Of a stretch of 64,000 bases of DNA, positions 44,097-55,629 are shown one piece after another. Under the pieces are notes generated by a model. That model did no database searches. It saw only the letters and a program-made list of their open reading frames with translations, and was not told the origin of the DNA. The stretch's first letter is position 1, and each line of letters opens with the position of its first letter. Source of the DNA: Torymus aiolomorphi (lineage: Eukaryota; Arthropoda; Insecta; Hymenoptera; Torymidae); assembly GCA_036365515.1 (NCBI GenBank), contig CM070875.1:91466128-91530127 (forward strand). Reading direction: 5' to 3'. Both the position numbers and the translations under genes were made by a program.

Positions 44097-45801
44097 TTCT
44101 TGTGCAAATTGACTGAGTAGTTTTTTGAGGTTATCTCCGAAATTAGGCGGTCAAATCTCTTTTCCATAACAAATTTGGATTCAGCAAGCCACAATACATA
44201 AAAATAAAGTGTTTTTGATGTGATGGAAACAATGTTTTTTTTTCTTCTCAAGTTTTTCCACAGAAACACGGCTTTTCGACAGTTTTTTGAGGTTATCTCC
44301 GAAACTCAGCGGTCAAACCTCTTTTTCCATAACAAATTTGGATTCAGCAAGCCAAAATACATAAAAGTGAAGTATTTTTGATGTGATGGAAACAATGTTT
44401 TTTTTTTATTCTCAAGTTTTTCCACAGAAACACGGCTTTTCGACAGTTTTTTAGGTTATGTTCAATATATGCGGCCAACCCCCTACTTTTAACTCCGGAT
44501 TCAGATTCAGCGGGAAAAAATACAAAAGAAAAGTATAGTCTCCATCTGAGAAACGACAGATATTTTTTTTGTGGGCCTGTGTTATCAAAGATGATCAGGA
44601 GACTGTAGACATTAAATATTTCAATCAAAAACAGTTCCCATATACTCCACAACAGACTTGAGTGCGTGATTTGTGACAAATGTTGTTCAACCCTTTGACG
44701 CAGCCATGGAAGAGTTTCAAGAGCGAGACTCGCGTTGGTCGTTGCATTCGATTCTCAATTTCTGCATTAATATTAACAAGCTTAACCCTATGCGAGGAAG
44801 TTCTTACATTGAACTACCCCAGGTTATCATGAGGAAGAGAGCTTGTGTAAATGTGAAAAACAATGACAATTAATGCTTCAAGTGGGCTATTTTATCAGCG
44901 ATGTATTCTGCCGCAAAGAATACTAGTAGAGATTCGGCATATTCCCAACATCTGATGAATATAATTTCATAGGTATTGAATTTCTAGTGGATCCTCGGCA
45001 AGTGGTTAAGTTCGAGAAACAAAATGATGTGTCGGTGAATGTGTAATTTTTGAAGAAGAAGGATGAAGTATACACTGTTCTACCAAGACATGTGACTGCA
45101 CTGAAGAAGGAGAAACATGTGTATCTGTTTTTTGTAGAGAGTTACTATGTAGATGAAAATGAAGAACAACCGCTTAATGACTTTGACAATGTCTCATACG
45201 GCTTCCATTATGAGTGGATTAATGATTTGTCACGGTTGGTGAGAAGTCAATTAACAGCTCAGCAAAATAATATACGTATATATGATCGTTGTCTCCATTA
45301 TTTTCGCACGTTTGAGAAACTTGCAATGCATACAACCGACTATGAGAAAATGAACCATCGTAAATTTATTCTTCCAACCAACAACAGGCACAGTGTATTG
45401 GAGTTTAAGAACCATACATACACAAATAGAGTACCATATGTAGTGTATGCTGAATTTGAATGTTTACTGCAGCCAGTGAAGGATAATGAGAGAGCCTATC
45501 AACATCACGAAGCATTCAGTATCGGCTTCTTCGTAAAGTGTAGCTATGATGATGCGCAATCAGAATACAAATGCTACAGACAAGATATCGAGTAAGATAA
45601 AAGTCCAGCCATGTGGTTTATACGGTAGCTTAAAGATCTAGCTTTAGATCTCCAAGGTATGTATGAGAGTCCACTACGAATGAGAGATTTAACATCTACA
45701 GAAAAGGCAGAGATTGCAAGGGCTTAAGTCTTCCATATTTGCCGCAAACCCTACAAAGAAGCTGACAAAAAGGTCTGAGATCACTGTCATCTCACTGCTG
45801 A

Positions 45802-45857
45802 GTAAGTATATTTTTATTTATTTATACTCATATATTTTTACTTGATTAATTTTTTAG
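45802..45857 (+). other. Intron 1 of the polymerase gene, left arm
   Basis: The donor is gtaagt at 45802 and the acceptor tttttag ends at 45857, 56 bp in all. Removing it joins HCHLTAE to YRGPAHNSCN in frame, a junction continuous in related proteins. Without removal the frame stops at once. The mirror intron is at 53434-53490. Confidence 0.85.
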
Positions 45858-46488
45858 ATATCGAGGTCCAGCACACAACTCATGCAATATAAATTATCAG
45901 GATTCCAGGTTGATACCTATGATTTTTCACAATCTCAGCGGTTATGATGCGCATCCATTCATCCGAGAGATTGCAACATGCTTCCCTGGAAAAGTTAGTC
46001 TACAGCCATTGACGAAGGAAAAATACATATGCTTCAGCAAATTTGTTGAAGGCACTTACATAATACTGCGATTGATAGACTCATTCAGATTTATGGCTTC
46101 TTCATTGGACAAGCTGTCATCCTACTTAAAGCGACTTGTCGTCCTCGAACGAGTCTTTAAACAAGATGACAAATATATGACCGAGCAAATAGCTTTTTTG
46201 AAAAGGAAGGGAGTCTAGCCCTATGATCACTGCTCATCATACGATAAGCTGAAGGAGACGAATCTTCCATCACGAGACGACTTCTACAGCAGCCTGTACG
46301 AGGCCCAAGCGTTCAACATTGGGACTCTCGGACAATACTCCGATTTGTCTCTGAAGACAAATGTATTGCTTCTCACCTAAGTCTTTGAGAATTTTAGAAA
46401 CAACTGTCTCGAGGCTTATGGCTTGGACGCTCCTCATTACTACACGACACCTGGATTTACATGGGATTCCATGCTCAAATATACATAG

Positions 46489-46546
46489 GTAATATATTAA
46501 TTGAAGTATATATTTACAAAAATCTAAATTATTATCGTTATTATAG
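46489..46546 (+). other. Intron 2 of the polymerase gene, left arm
   Basis: The intron is 58 bp, starts gtaata and ends ttatag. The upstream exon ends ...MLKYT followed by TAG, and the downstream exon begins [11 protein letters not shown]. The TAG stands where a lysine codon is expected and is also present in the other arm. Confidence 0.75.
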
Positions 46547-47858
46547 GTGAAACTAGAGCTTCTGACCGGCATTCATATGCTGATGTTCATCGAACGCCGT
46601 ATAAGTGGCGGTATAAGTCAGTGCTGCAATCGCTATGCCAAAGCGAATAATCCAACATGGAAGAGGAGTCTCAGCCTGATGAGGATGACAAGTACCTTAT
46701 GTACTTCGACGTCAATAACTTGTATGGATGGGCAATGACAGAGCCCCTACCCTCTGGTGGTTTCAAGTGGATAGATCACGTTGAGCAACCTGCATTTTTC
46801 AATGTTCCCGATGACCAGCCCTACGGACATATTCTCGAAGTTGATTTGGAGTACCCTGTGAGCCTCCACGATGAGTATAAGGATCTTCCTTTTTGCGCGG
46901 AGCGCATGTCACCTCCAGGCTCAAAACAGAAGAAGGTGATGACTACTCTATATGACGAAGAGTGCTATGTTCTTCATCACCGAGCTCTCAAGCAAGCGCT
47001 GGAGAATGGACTAATTCTTCGAAAAGTTCATCGCGCTTTTTTTTCAACCAAAGCCGCTGGCTAAAGAAGTATATAGACTTGAACAGCGAGAAGCGTAAAA
47101 ATGCTAAAAATGAATTCGAGAAGATGCTATTCAAGCTATTCAACAACGCAGTCTATGGGAAAACGATGGAGAATGAGCCCAAACACGTCGATGTCAAGCT
47201 CGTCAATAAATGGACTGGACGCTATGGCGCTGAAGCTCTCATCGCTAGGCCGAACTATCACAGCTGTGCAATCCTGGATGAGAACCTCGTCGTGGTGCAG
47301 TTGTTGCGCAGTGAAATCTTCATTAGAAAACCGATATACATTGGACTAACTGTTTTGGACTTGTCCAAAACTCTAGTATAGCCTTTTTACTACGACTACA
47401 TGAGATGTCGTGTGTGTAGCAACTGTAAACGTCTCTACGCTGACACCGACAGTCTCGTGTATGAAGTAACCAACACTAACATGTATAACATCATGTGTGA
47501 AGACATCCATGAGTTCGATGCATCTGATTACGCGGCAAATAATCCATTCAATATGCCTCGTGCGAACGAAAAAATCGTTGATTTTATGAAGGACGAGTGT
47601 AGCGGTGAAATCATGCTTGAGTTTTTAGGACTACGGAACAAGATGTATAGCATAAGAGTTCAAAATCAGAAGCCCATAAAGAAGGCAAAAGGCCTGAAGA
47701 GCTCCGTAGTCAAGGCCACCATTAATTTTGATAACTATGTCAAGTGCCTACGCGAGAACATGACGATGACGCGAGACCAGCACAACATCAGGTCTAGACA
47801 TCAGGTAAGACCTTTTGGAACTTTTATGCTCTTTAGTAACACCTTCTTGAACTTTTGA

Positions 47859-48823
47859 ACTTTTATGTTATAGAGTAACACATTTTATATCATACAGTAA
47901 AAACTTTTTAAACTTTCATGTTACAGAGTAACATCTTTTTTATATCATTGAGTAACTCCTTTTTATATCATACAGTAACACCATTTTAAACTTTTATGCT
48001 ATAAAGTAACACCTTTTATCTCATACAGTAACAACTTTATAAATTTTATGCTATAGAGTAACATTTCTTTTGTCATAGAGTAACACCTTTTATATCATGC
48101 TGTACACTTTTTTGAACTTTTATTCTATAGAATAACACCTTTTATGACATACAGTTAAAACCTTTTAAGCTATTGATAAAGTAACACGTGTTTGCACTTT
48201 TGTATCATAGAGTAACACCTTTTATGTCATAGGGTAGCACCTTTCTCAACTTTTATGTTATAGAGTAACATCTTTTTTGTATCATAAAGTAACACCTTTT
48301 TGAACATTTATGTTATAGAATAATAGCTTTTTGATCTATAATGTTATAGAGTAACACCATTTGTCTCATAGAGTTAGACCTTTTCGGACAATTAAGTCAT
48401 AGAATGATCCCTTTTACGGTATAGAGTAACACCTTTTTTAACTTTATGTTATAGAATAACACCTTTTGTCATAGAGAAACGCCTTTTTTATTTTTCTATG
48501 TTACAGAGTAACACCTTTTTGAACTTTTATGTCGTGGAATAATACTTTTTTGAACTTTTATGTTACATTCTTACATTTTTCATACTTTCGTCTCATGGAG
48601 TAACACCTTGGATGTTACAGAGCAACATCTTTTTGAACTTTTATATCGTAGAGTAACAGCTTTTTGACACCAAGGAGTTGAGTTGGAAAGGGCTCTTATT
48701 GATCCCGGAGGATTTGCTTCCATCATCGTCATATGCTGACAGGCGACATTACCTTCCTCGACATTAACCACTCGGCATACTCTACTGTCTCGTCTATCCC
48801 AGAATCTTTGAGTAAACAACCAA
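47859..48823. repeat. Minisatellite array, left arm
   Basis: Irregular tandem copies of a roughly 30-40 bp unit of the type atagagtaacacctttt, followed by tgaacttttatgtt or tatatcata, run from about 47810 to 48680. There are more than 20 divergent copies. The remainder to 48823 is unique and matches 49270-49400 inverted. No gene is seen. Confidence 0.85.
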
Positions 48824-49272
48824 TGGTGAAGATAGCGGTGGTGGCGCTGGTTGCGGTGGTGGCGGTGGTGGCCAATGAATAATCTAACATCACTCGAAAA
48901 ATATTAGGTTAGACCGAGCACGTCTATGCCATATTTTCGAGAAGCCGTTTACCCAAGATTACCAGAGAGTACGTGATGATTCATTCGTCAGACGTTCAGA
49001 CGTCATTTCACGAGAAAGTGAGTATTTATTCCGCTACCTCCGCTACCTCCGCTATCACTGCTACCACCGCTACCTCCGCTACAGCCGCTACCTCCGCTAA
49101 CTCCGCCGCCTCAGCCACCTCCACCACTACCGCCACCGCCGCTATCATCGCTTCCTTCGCTACCATCGCTACCACCGCTACCTCCACTACCTCCGCTACC
49201 ACAGCGACCACCGCCAGCACCGCCACCACCGCGATCACCGCCACCGCCGCCACGACCGCTATCTTCACCATT
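48824..49272. repeat. Centre of the palindrome: triplet repeats around a 150-bp spacer
   Basis: The left part (48824-48878) is a short GGTGGC-type triplet repeat. The right part (49030-49272) is a longer run of ctaccaccgctacctccg-type triplets, the reverse complement expansion. The spacer 48879-49029 is unique. Ala/Val-rich and Gly-rich frames on either strand are products of the triplet run. Confidence 0.8.
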
Positions 49273-50700
49273 GGTTGTGTACTCAAAGATTCTGGGGTAG
49301 ACTAATGTTGAGGAAGATCGCCTGTCAGCATATGACGATGATGGAAGCAAATCCTCCGGGATTAGTAAGAGCCCTTTCCAATTCAACTCCTTGGTTTCAA
49401 AAAGCTGTTACTCTACGATATAAAAGTTCAAACAGATATTGCTCTGTGACATCAAAGGTGTTACTCTATTAGATGAAAGTATGAAAAAGGTAACAATGCA
49501 ACATAAAAGTTCAAAAAAGTGTTCCTCAACGACATAAAAGATCAAAAAGGTATTACTCTGTAACATAAAAAAATGAAGAAGGCGTTTCTCTCTGACTAAA
49601 GGTGTTACTCTATACCGTAAAAGGTGTCATTCTATGACAGAAATGGTGTTACTCTATAACATTAAAGATCAAGAAGCTATTATTTTATAACACAAAAGTT
49701 CAAAAAAGGTGTTACTTTATGAAATAAAAGTTCAAAAAGTTTTACTGTATGCCATTAAAGGTGTTATTCTAGAGCATAAAAGAACAAAACGTGTTACTCT
49801 GTGACATAAAAGTTAAAAAATGTGTTATTCTATAGCACAAAAGTTCAGAAAGGTGTTACTGTATGATATAAAAGGTGTTACTCTATGTCATAAAAGTTTT
49901 AAAAGTTGGTACTCTATGTTATAAAAGGTGTTACTCTATAGCATTAAAGTTCAAATAAGGTGTTATTCTGTAGCATAAAAGTTTAAAAATGATTACTGTA
50001 CGACACAAAAAAGATGCTACTTTATAACATAAAAGTTGAAAAGGTGTTAGTCTCTAGTATAAAATTTAAAAGTTGCTACTATATGAGATAAAAGGTTTTA
50101 CTCTACTAAAAAAATCTAAACGCGTTAGCGCATACTATTTTTCTTTTATGGTTATGATGGTTATGAATATAATTTTTCATTATGATTTTATTTTAATTAG
50201 TTTAAATGATAGGATAATCGGATAATGTTTCGAAACAGAAAAATTAATCTTTTCATTATATTTTGATTTAATTATTTAGTTTTAAATAGTTAAGAATAAA
50301 CATTCTCGCCTATTCCGTATTGACCAATCAAAATCAATCTTTAAATGCTTCACAACATCCGGCTATCATTCTTTTAAGAGTGGATAATATAAACATTCAA
50401 AAAAGGAGTTACTCTATGATACAAAAGTGCAAACAAGTGTTACTTTATCAAAGGTGTTATTCTATAGCATAAAAGTTCAAAAAGGTGTTACAGTATGATA
50501 TAAAAAGGTGTTACTCAATGATATAAAAAAGATGTTACTCAATCGAATAAAAGTTTAAAAAGGTGTTACTCTATAACATGGACGTTCATAAAGTTTTTAC
50601 TGTATGATATAAAATGTGTTATTCTATACATAAAAGTTCAAAAGTTACTCAAGAGCATAAAAGTTCCAAAAGTTATTACTCTATGACATAAAAGGCATTA
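49273..50700. repeat. Minisatellite array, right arm
   Basis: The first 120 bp match the left arm. From about 49400 to 50110 and again 50395-50700 there are dozens of divergent copies of gttactctatgacataaaag followed by ttcaaaaaggt. A 280-bp AT-rich non-repeat insert (50115-50395) separates the two blocks. The array is longer than its left counterpart, as expected for an unstable tandem repeat. Confidence 0.85.
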
Positions 50701-51314
50701 CATTTGCTGAATGACATCTTTTAATGTAATCTGGAAAGGTATACGTTAAATAAATAGACATTATTTAAGAAAAAAAATTAAGTTTCTTATGAAATATATA
50801 TAAATATATATATATTTATATATATACACATTATTTTTCACTAAATTAAACAGTGGTATCAGGTTATGTTATAAAAATATCGTATTTATTGGCTGCATTT
50901 AGCAAAATCAAACTCATCCTTCTCTTACCGCTTCTTACATACTGTGGTAGGAAATTTTCATATTTAATCGCTTAGCACTGCCATGAACTTCACGTTGAAT
51001 TCGTTGGTCATTTCTTTGAATCGAGAAATAAAAAGTTGTGATCATCAGTCAACTCACGACTTCCTTCACTAGAAGTTGCTCTCCACGATCAATGACATTT
51101 CACTTTGTGAGATCCATCTGTAACAGAAAGAGAGAAATTAATAAAATTTTAACAGTTTAATATCTACTGTTGAAGAGAGAAAAATATATTTAATACTAAC
51201 CTTTATGTAAGCTCAAGTTTTAAACATCTTACTCTGTACGTCGTCGTCCAATGATACAGCAGCTCGCTTTACTGCTTACTACTTGAGCCTTCGATCACTG
51301 CTGAACTACTGCTG
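50701..51314. other. Sequence downstream of the right-arm polymerase, no gene seen
   Basis: This is AT-rich with a short atatatata palindrome near 50798-50825. It has no counterpart in the left arm, where the end of the polymerase gene is deleted. The run gcagctcgctttactgcttac near 51265 is not part of a recognised gene. Confidence 0.5.
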
Positions 51315-52775
51315 CTACGGAATGAGCTCCTGACTCTGAATCTGCTGCTCATGTAGAGCTGGAGGCTCAAGCAGTTCCTCCACTACAGCCTTATTCGAGG
51401 ACAGTTCTCCCATCTTATAGTGTCCCCATGATAGAGTGTCCGATTGACCAGGCAGGAGATGGCGCTTGTCACCGCATGCACTGAGAGCCACTTTTACATC
51501 TCTCTCAATATGTAACACGTGATGCCTAGACCTGACGTTGTGCTGCTCTCGCGTCATCGTCACGTTCTCGCGTAGGCACTTGGCATAGTCATCATAGTTA
51601 ATGGTGGCCTTGACTACGGAGCTCTTGAGGTCTTTTGCCTTCTTTATGGGATTTTGATTTACAACTCTTATGCTATACATCTTGCTCCTCAGTCCTAAAA
51701 ACTCAAGCATGATTTCACCATTACACTCGTCCTTCATCAAACCAACGATTTTCTTGTTGACACGAGGCATATTGAATGGATTGTTTGCTGCGTAGTCAGA
51801 TGTATCGAACTCGTGGATATCTTCACGCAGGATGTTGTACATGTTAGTGTTGGTTACTTCATACACGAGACTGTCGGTGTCAGTGTAGAGAAGTTTGCAG
51901 TTGCTACCCACACGACTTCTGATGAAGTCGTAGTAAAATCGATATACCAGTTTTGGACATGCCCAAAACAGTTAGTCCAACGTATATCGGTTTTCTAATG
52001 AAGATTATACTGCGCAGCAACTGCAACGCCACGAAATTCTCATCAAAGATTGCACAGCTGTGATAGTTCGGCTTAGCGATGACAGCTTTAGCGCCATAGT
52101 GCCCAGTCCATTTATTGACGAGCTTGACATCGACGTGTTTGGGCTCATTCTCCATCGTTTTCCCATAGACTGCGTTGTTGAATAGCTTGAATAGCATCTT
52201 CTCGAATTCATTTTTAGCATTTTTACGCTTCTCGCTGTTCAAGTCTATATACTTCATTAGCCAGCGGCTTTGGTTGAATTGCAAAGCGCGATGAACTTTT
52301 CGAAGAATTAGTCCATTCTCCAGCGCTTGCTTGAGAGCTCGGTGATGAAGAACATAGCACTCTTCGTCATATAGAGTAGTCATCACCTTCTTCTGTTTTG
52401 AGCCTGGAGGTGACATGCGCTCCGCGCAAAAAGGAAGATCCTTATACTCATCGTGGAGGCTCACAGGGTACTCCAAATCAACTTCGAGAATATGTCCGTA
52501 GGGCTGGTCATCGGGAACATTGAAAAATGCAGGTTGCTCAACGTGATCTATCCACTTGAAACCACCAGAGGGTAGGGGCTCTGTCATTGCCCATCCATAC
52601 AAGTTATTGACGTCGAAGTACATAAGGTACTTGTCATCCTCATCAGGCTGAGACTCCTCTTCCATGTTGGATTATTCGCTTTGGCATAGCGATTGCAGCA
52701 CTGACTTATACCGCCACTTATACGGCGTTCGATGAACATCAGCATATGAATGCCGGTCAGAAGCTCTAGTTTCAC

Positions 52776-52833
52776 CTATAATAACGATAATAATTTAGAT
52801 TTTTATAAATATATACTTCAATTAATATATTAC
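52776..52833 (-). other. Intron 2 of the polymerase gene, right arm
   Basis: It is 58 bp, the same length as in the left arm, with donor GTAATA and acceptor TATAG. The exon before it also ends in TAG. Confidence 0.75.
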
Positions 52834-53433
52834 CTATGTATATTTGAGCATGGAATCCCATGTAAATCCAGGTGTCGTGTAGTAATGAGCAGCGTCCAAG
52901 TCATAAGCCTCGAGACAGTTGCTTCTGAAATTCACAAAGACTTCGATGAGAAGCAAAACATCTGTCTTCAGATACAAAACGGACTATTGTTCGAGAGTCT
53001 CAATGTTGAATGCTTGCCAGACAGTGTTGGCGTGCGCATAATCTTTATCAGTGATGTGGGCCTCCTGTACAGGCTCCTGTAGAAGCGGTTCTGTGATGAA
53101 AGATTCGTATCGTTCAGCATATCGCATGATGAGTAGTAGTCATAGGGATAGACTCCCTTCCTTTTCAAAAAAGCTATTTGTTCGGTCATATATTTGTCAT
53201 CTTGTTTAAAGACTCGTTCGAGGACGACAAGTCGCTGTAAGTAGGATGACAGCTTGTCCAAAGAAGAAGCCATAAATCTGAATGAATCGCTGTATTTTGT
53301 CCGTACCTTCAACATATTTGCTCAAGGATATGTAGTTTTGCTTCATCAGTGGCTGAGATTGTGAAAAATCACAGGTATCACCCTCGAATAATGATAATTT
53401 ATATTGCATGAGATGTGTGCTGGACCTCGATAT

Positions 53434-53490
53434 CTAAAAACTTAATCAAGTTAAAATATATAACTATAAATAAAAGAAAAATATACTTAC
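53434..53490 (-). other. Intron 1 of the polymerase gene, right arm
   Basis: On the minus strand it begins GTAAGT and ends TTTTTAG, 57 bp, at the same codon position as in the left arm (CHLIAE joined to YRG). Two independent copies preserve both splice signals. Confidence 0.85.
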
Positions 53491-55212
53491 TCAGCAATGA
53501 GATGACAGAGATCTCGGACCTTTTTGTCGGCTTCTTTGAAGGGTTTGCGGCAAATATGGCAGACATGAGCCCTTACAAACTCTCCCTTTTCTGTAGATGT
53601 TATATCTCTCATTGGTCGTGGATTCTCATACAGACCTTGGAGATGTAAAGCTAGATCTTTGAGCTTCCGTCCAAGCCACTTGGCTGGACTTTCATCATGC
53701 TCTCTATTTTGTCTGTAGCACTTGTATTCTGATCGAGCATCATCATAGCTACACCTTACGAAGAAGCCGATACTGAATGCTTCGTGATGTTGATAGGCTC
53801 TCTCATTATCCTTCATTTGCTGCAGTAAACACTCAAAGACTCTACTTGTGTTGGTATGGTTTTTAAACTCCAATACACTATCCCTGTTGTTGGTTGGAAG
53901 TATAATTTTGCAATGGTTCATTTTCTCACAGTCGATTGTATGCATTGCAATTTTTTGAGACGTGCGAAAATAATGAAGACGACGATCACATATAAATGTT
54001 TTATTCTGTCGAGCCTTTAATTAACTTCTCATCAACCGTAACAAATCTTTAATCGACACATAATGGAAGCCATGTGAGACATTGTCAAAGTCATTAAACG
54101 GTATTCTTCATCTTCATCTACATAGTAAATCTCTACAAGAAGCAGATTCACATGTTTCTCCTTCTTCAGTGCAGTCACATGTCTTGGTAGAACAGAGTAT
54201 ACCCTTCTTCTTCAAAAAGTACACATTCACCGACATATCAGTTTGTTTCTCGAACTTAACCACTTGGCGAGGATCCACTGGAAATTGAATAACTTAGAAA
54301 TTATATTCATCAGCGTGTTGGGAATATGCCAAAACTCTACTAGTATTCTTTGTTGCAGGATACATCACTAATAAAATAGCCCACTTGAAGCATTGATTGT
54401 CATTGTTTATCACATTTACACACGCTCTCTTCCACATGATAAACTGGGGCAGTTCGATGTAAGAACTTCCTCGCATAGGATTAAGCTTCTTAATATTAAT
54501 GCACAAATTGAGAATCGAACGCAATGACCAACCCGAGTCTCGCTCTTGAAACTCTTCCATGGCTGCGTCAATGGCTTGCACAACATTTGTCACAAACCAA
54601 GCACTCAAGTCTGTTGTGGAGTATATGGGAACTGTTTTTGTATTGAAATATTTAATGTCTACAGTCTCCTGATCATCTTTGATAATCACATAGTCCGCTG
54701 CCAGCACTGCGTCCACTTTTACTGAGGTATGGCTCTTTGACAGCTTGTTGCACTTTTACGATAAATTGTTCACTTGCATCTTCCATGAAGTGCAAAATGT
54801 CCAAATGTCTATGATTTGTGATTACTCCAGTCCTGATTCTATTAACAAAAACCGCCTCGACCTCGTTCCAGCTGACCGTTGGAGCGTTGGTAATAGTCGC
54901 TGGTTCACCAATAGCTGCTGGTAGTAGTCCAGCGCCAACTCGGCGACGATCTTGTAAAAAAGACACAACACTGTTCAGCAAAGCCACAGCTGCATGCAGC
55001 TTCTGTCGATCTGCCACGGACAGCTCGGGTGAACATAGTAGGTTGTGTGCAAACTGTAGAGTTACACTGTCGATATCCATCCATCCAATGATGTAATCAT
55101 ATTCCGCACAGTCGTTGGAGCATGCCTTCCATAGCATATGCATCGTATCCTTGATATGCTGAGCCATGATGCTGCTGAAGAACTGCTTGACTCGAGCAGG
55201 TCCGTAACTCAC

Positions 55213-55629
55213 GGTCCAATTGGTCTCAACGGAACTGTAAGTGCGCTGTCCAAATCTTTGTACTCCAGTACTTTTATGTGAGTAATCAGAGTCGACTGTC
55301 TCTCAGAAAAAAGTAGTGCGGCTTTTACGCCTAGCTGTCTTTCAATACAAAAAAATTGAGAGGAAACCTCAATAGTTACCCTTTATTGCTCAGTAATCAC
55401 AAGGATCCTCTACTGACGGTAGTCGAGCGGGTAATGCGGACTGCCGGGGGGCTGCACCTCTATTTATACCACCGCCTCGCTTGGAATGCTGAGGGAGCGC
55501 GACACGGCGGCCCTCGCCACCTAGCGATCGGCGCAGAACTACGCTCTTATCGGTGCGTTTAACGGGAAATTCAAACTTGAACGAGTGCTTTTCACACATA
55601 ACTCCGAAACTAACTCTTATATACTATGC
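55213..55629. other. Leader region of the right palindrome arm
   Basis: This corresponds to 40440-40880 of the left arm in reverse complement. It is CpG-rich around 55430-55560. Small frames exist on both strands but neither is preserved as a protein between the arms. Confidence 0.6.

Larger units (their letters stand above)
40886..44565. mobile_element. Nested palindromic element carrying two inverted copies of a DDE-like gene
   Basis: The flanks are built of about 170-bp repeats with ccgaaactcagcggtcaaac, ttggattcagcaagccaaaa and cacggcttttcgacagtttt. One to two copies lie on the left (40889-41100) and three on the right (44100-44565). The inner arms hold the same gene in opposite directions (minus 41106-42345 and plus 42485-44096). 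The insertion sits in the left arm of the large palindrome exactly where the right arm is continuous. About 500 bp of polymerase N-terminal region (counterpart 54690-55190) is missing at the site. No target duplication was recognised. Confidence 0.75.
44566..47858 (+). pseudogene. Protein-primed family B DNA polymerase, left arm copy
   Basis: Pieces on the plus strand, in order, are: an N-terminal domain with EEFQERDSRWSLHSILNFC (44673-44873), the region before the exonuclease (45050-45595), an exonuclease-like box YVVYAEFECLLQPV near 45450, and an endonuclease VII-type zinc segment (CRKPYKEADKKV...HCHLTAE). Then come FHNLSGYDAHPFIREIA near 45930 and the palm with [10 protein letters not shown] (46710), KLFNNAVYGKTMENEP (47130) and YADTDSLVYEV (47440). 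These are motifs A, B and C of DNA_pol_B_2 enzymes. Two short introns are recognisable. Private stops (for example at 45595 and in KRKGV-stop near 46216) and a frameshift at 47035 disable it. The C-terminus is lost: after RSRHQ (about 47805) it runs into minisatellite. Confidence 0.88.
51315..55212 (-). pseudogene. Protein-primed family B DNA polymerase, right arm copy
   Basis: This copy is more complete than the left one. From upstream, the N-terminal domain (55212-54673, MSYGPARVKQFFSSIMAQHI...) continues in the next frame (54716-54294, AADYVIIKDDQETVDIKYF, EEFQERDSGWSLRSILNLC). Then come the exonuclease region with an eroded first box (53945-53487), the zinc segment HVCHICRKPFKEADKKVRDL, intron 1, a middle part (53409-52968), intron 2 and [11 protein letters not shown] (52775). 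The palm follows (52665-51904, [25 protein letters not shown]), then YTDTDSLVYEV and the C-terminus to 51315 (SACGDKRHLLPGQSDTLSWG). Motifs A, B and C are all intact. Such enzymes replicate linear DNA from a protein primer. At least four frame breaks remain, one of them shared with the left arm. Confidence 0.88.

Noticed and set aside
49026..49386. Ala/Val-rich and Gly/Ser-rich protein frames
   Set aside because: They are produced by the triplet repeat at the palindrome centre and have no conserved start or neighbour.
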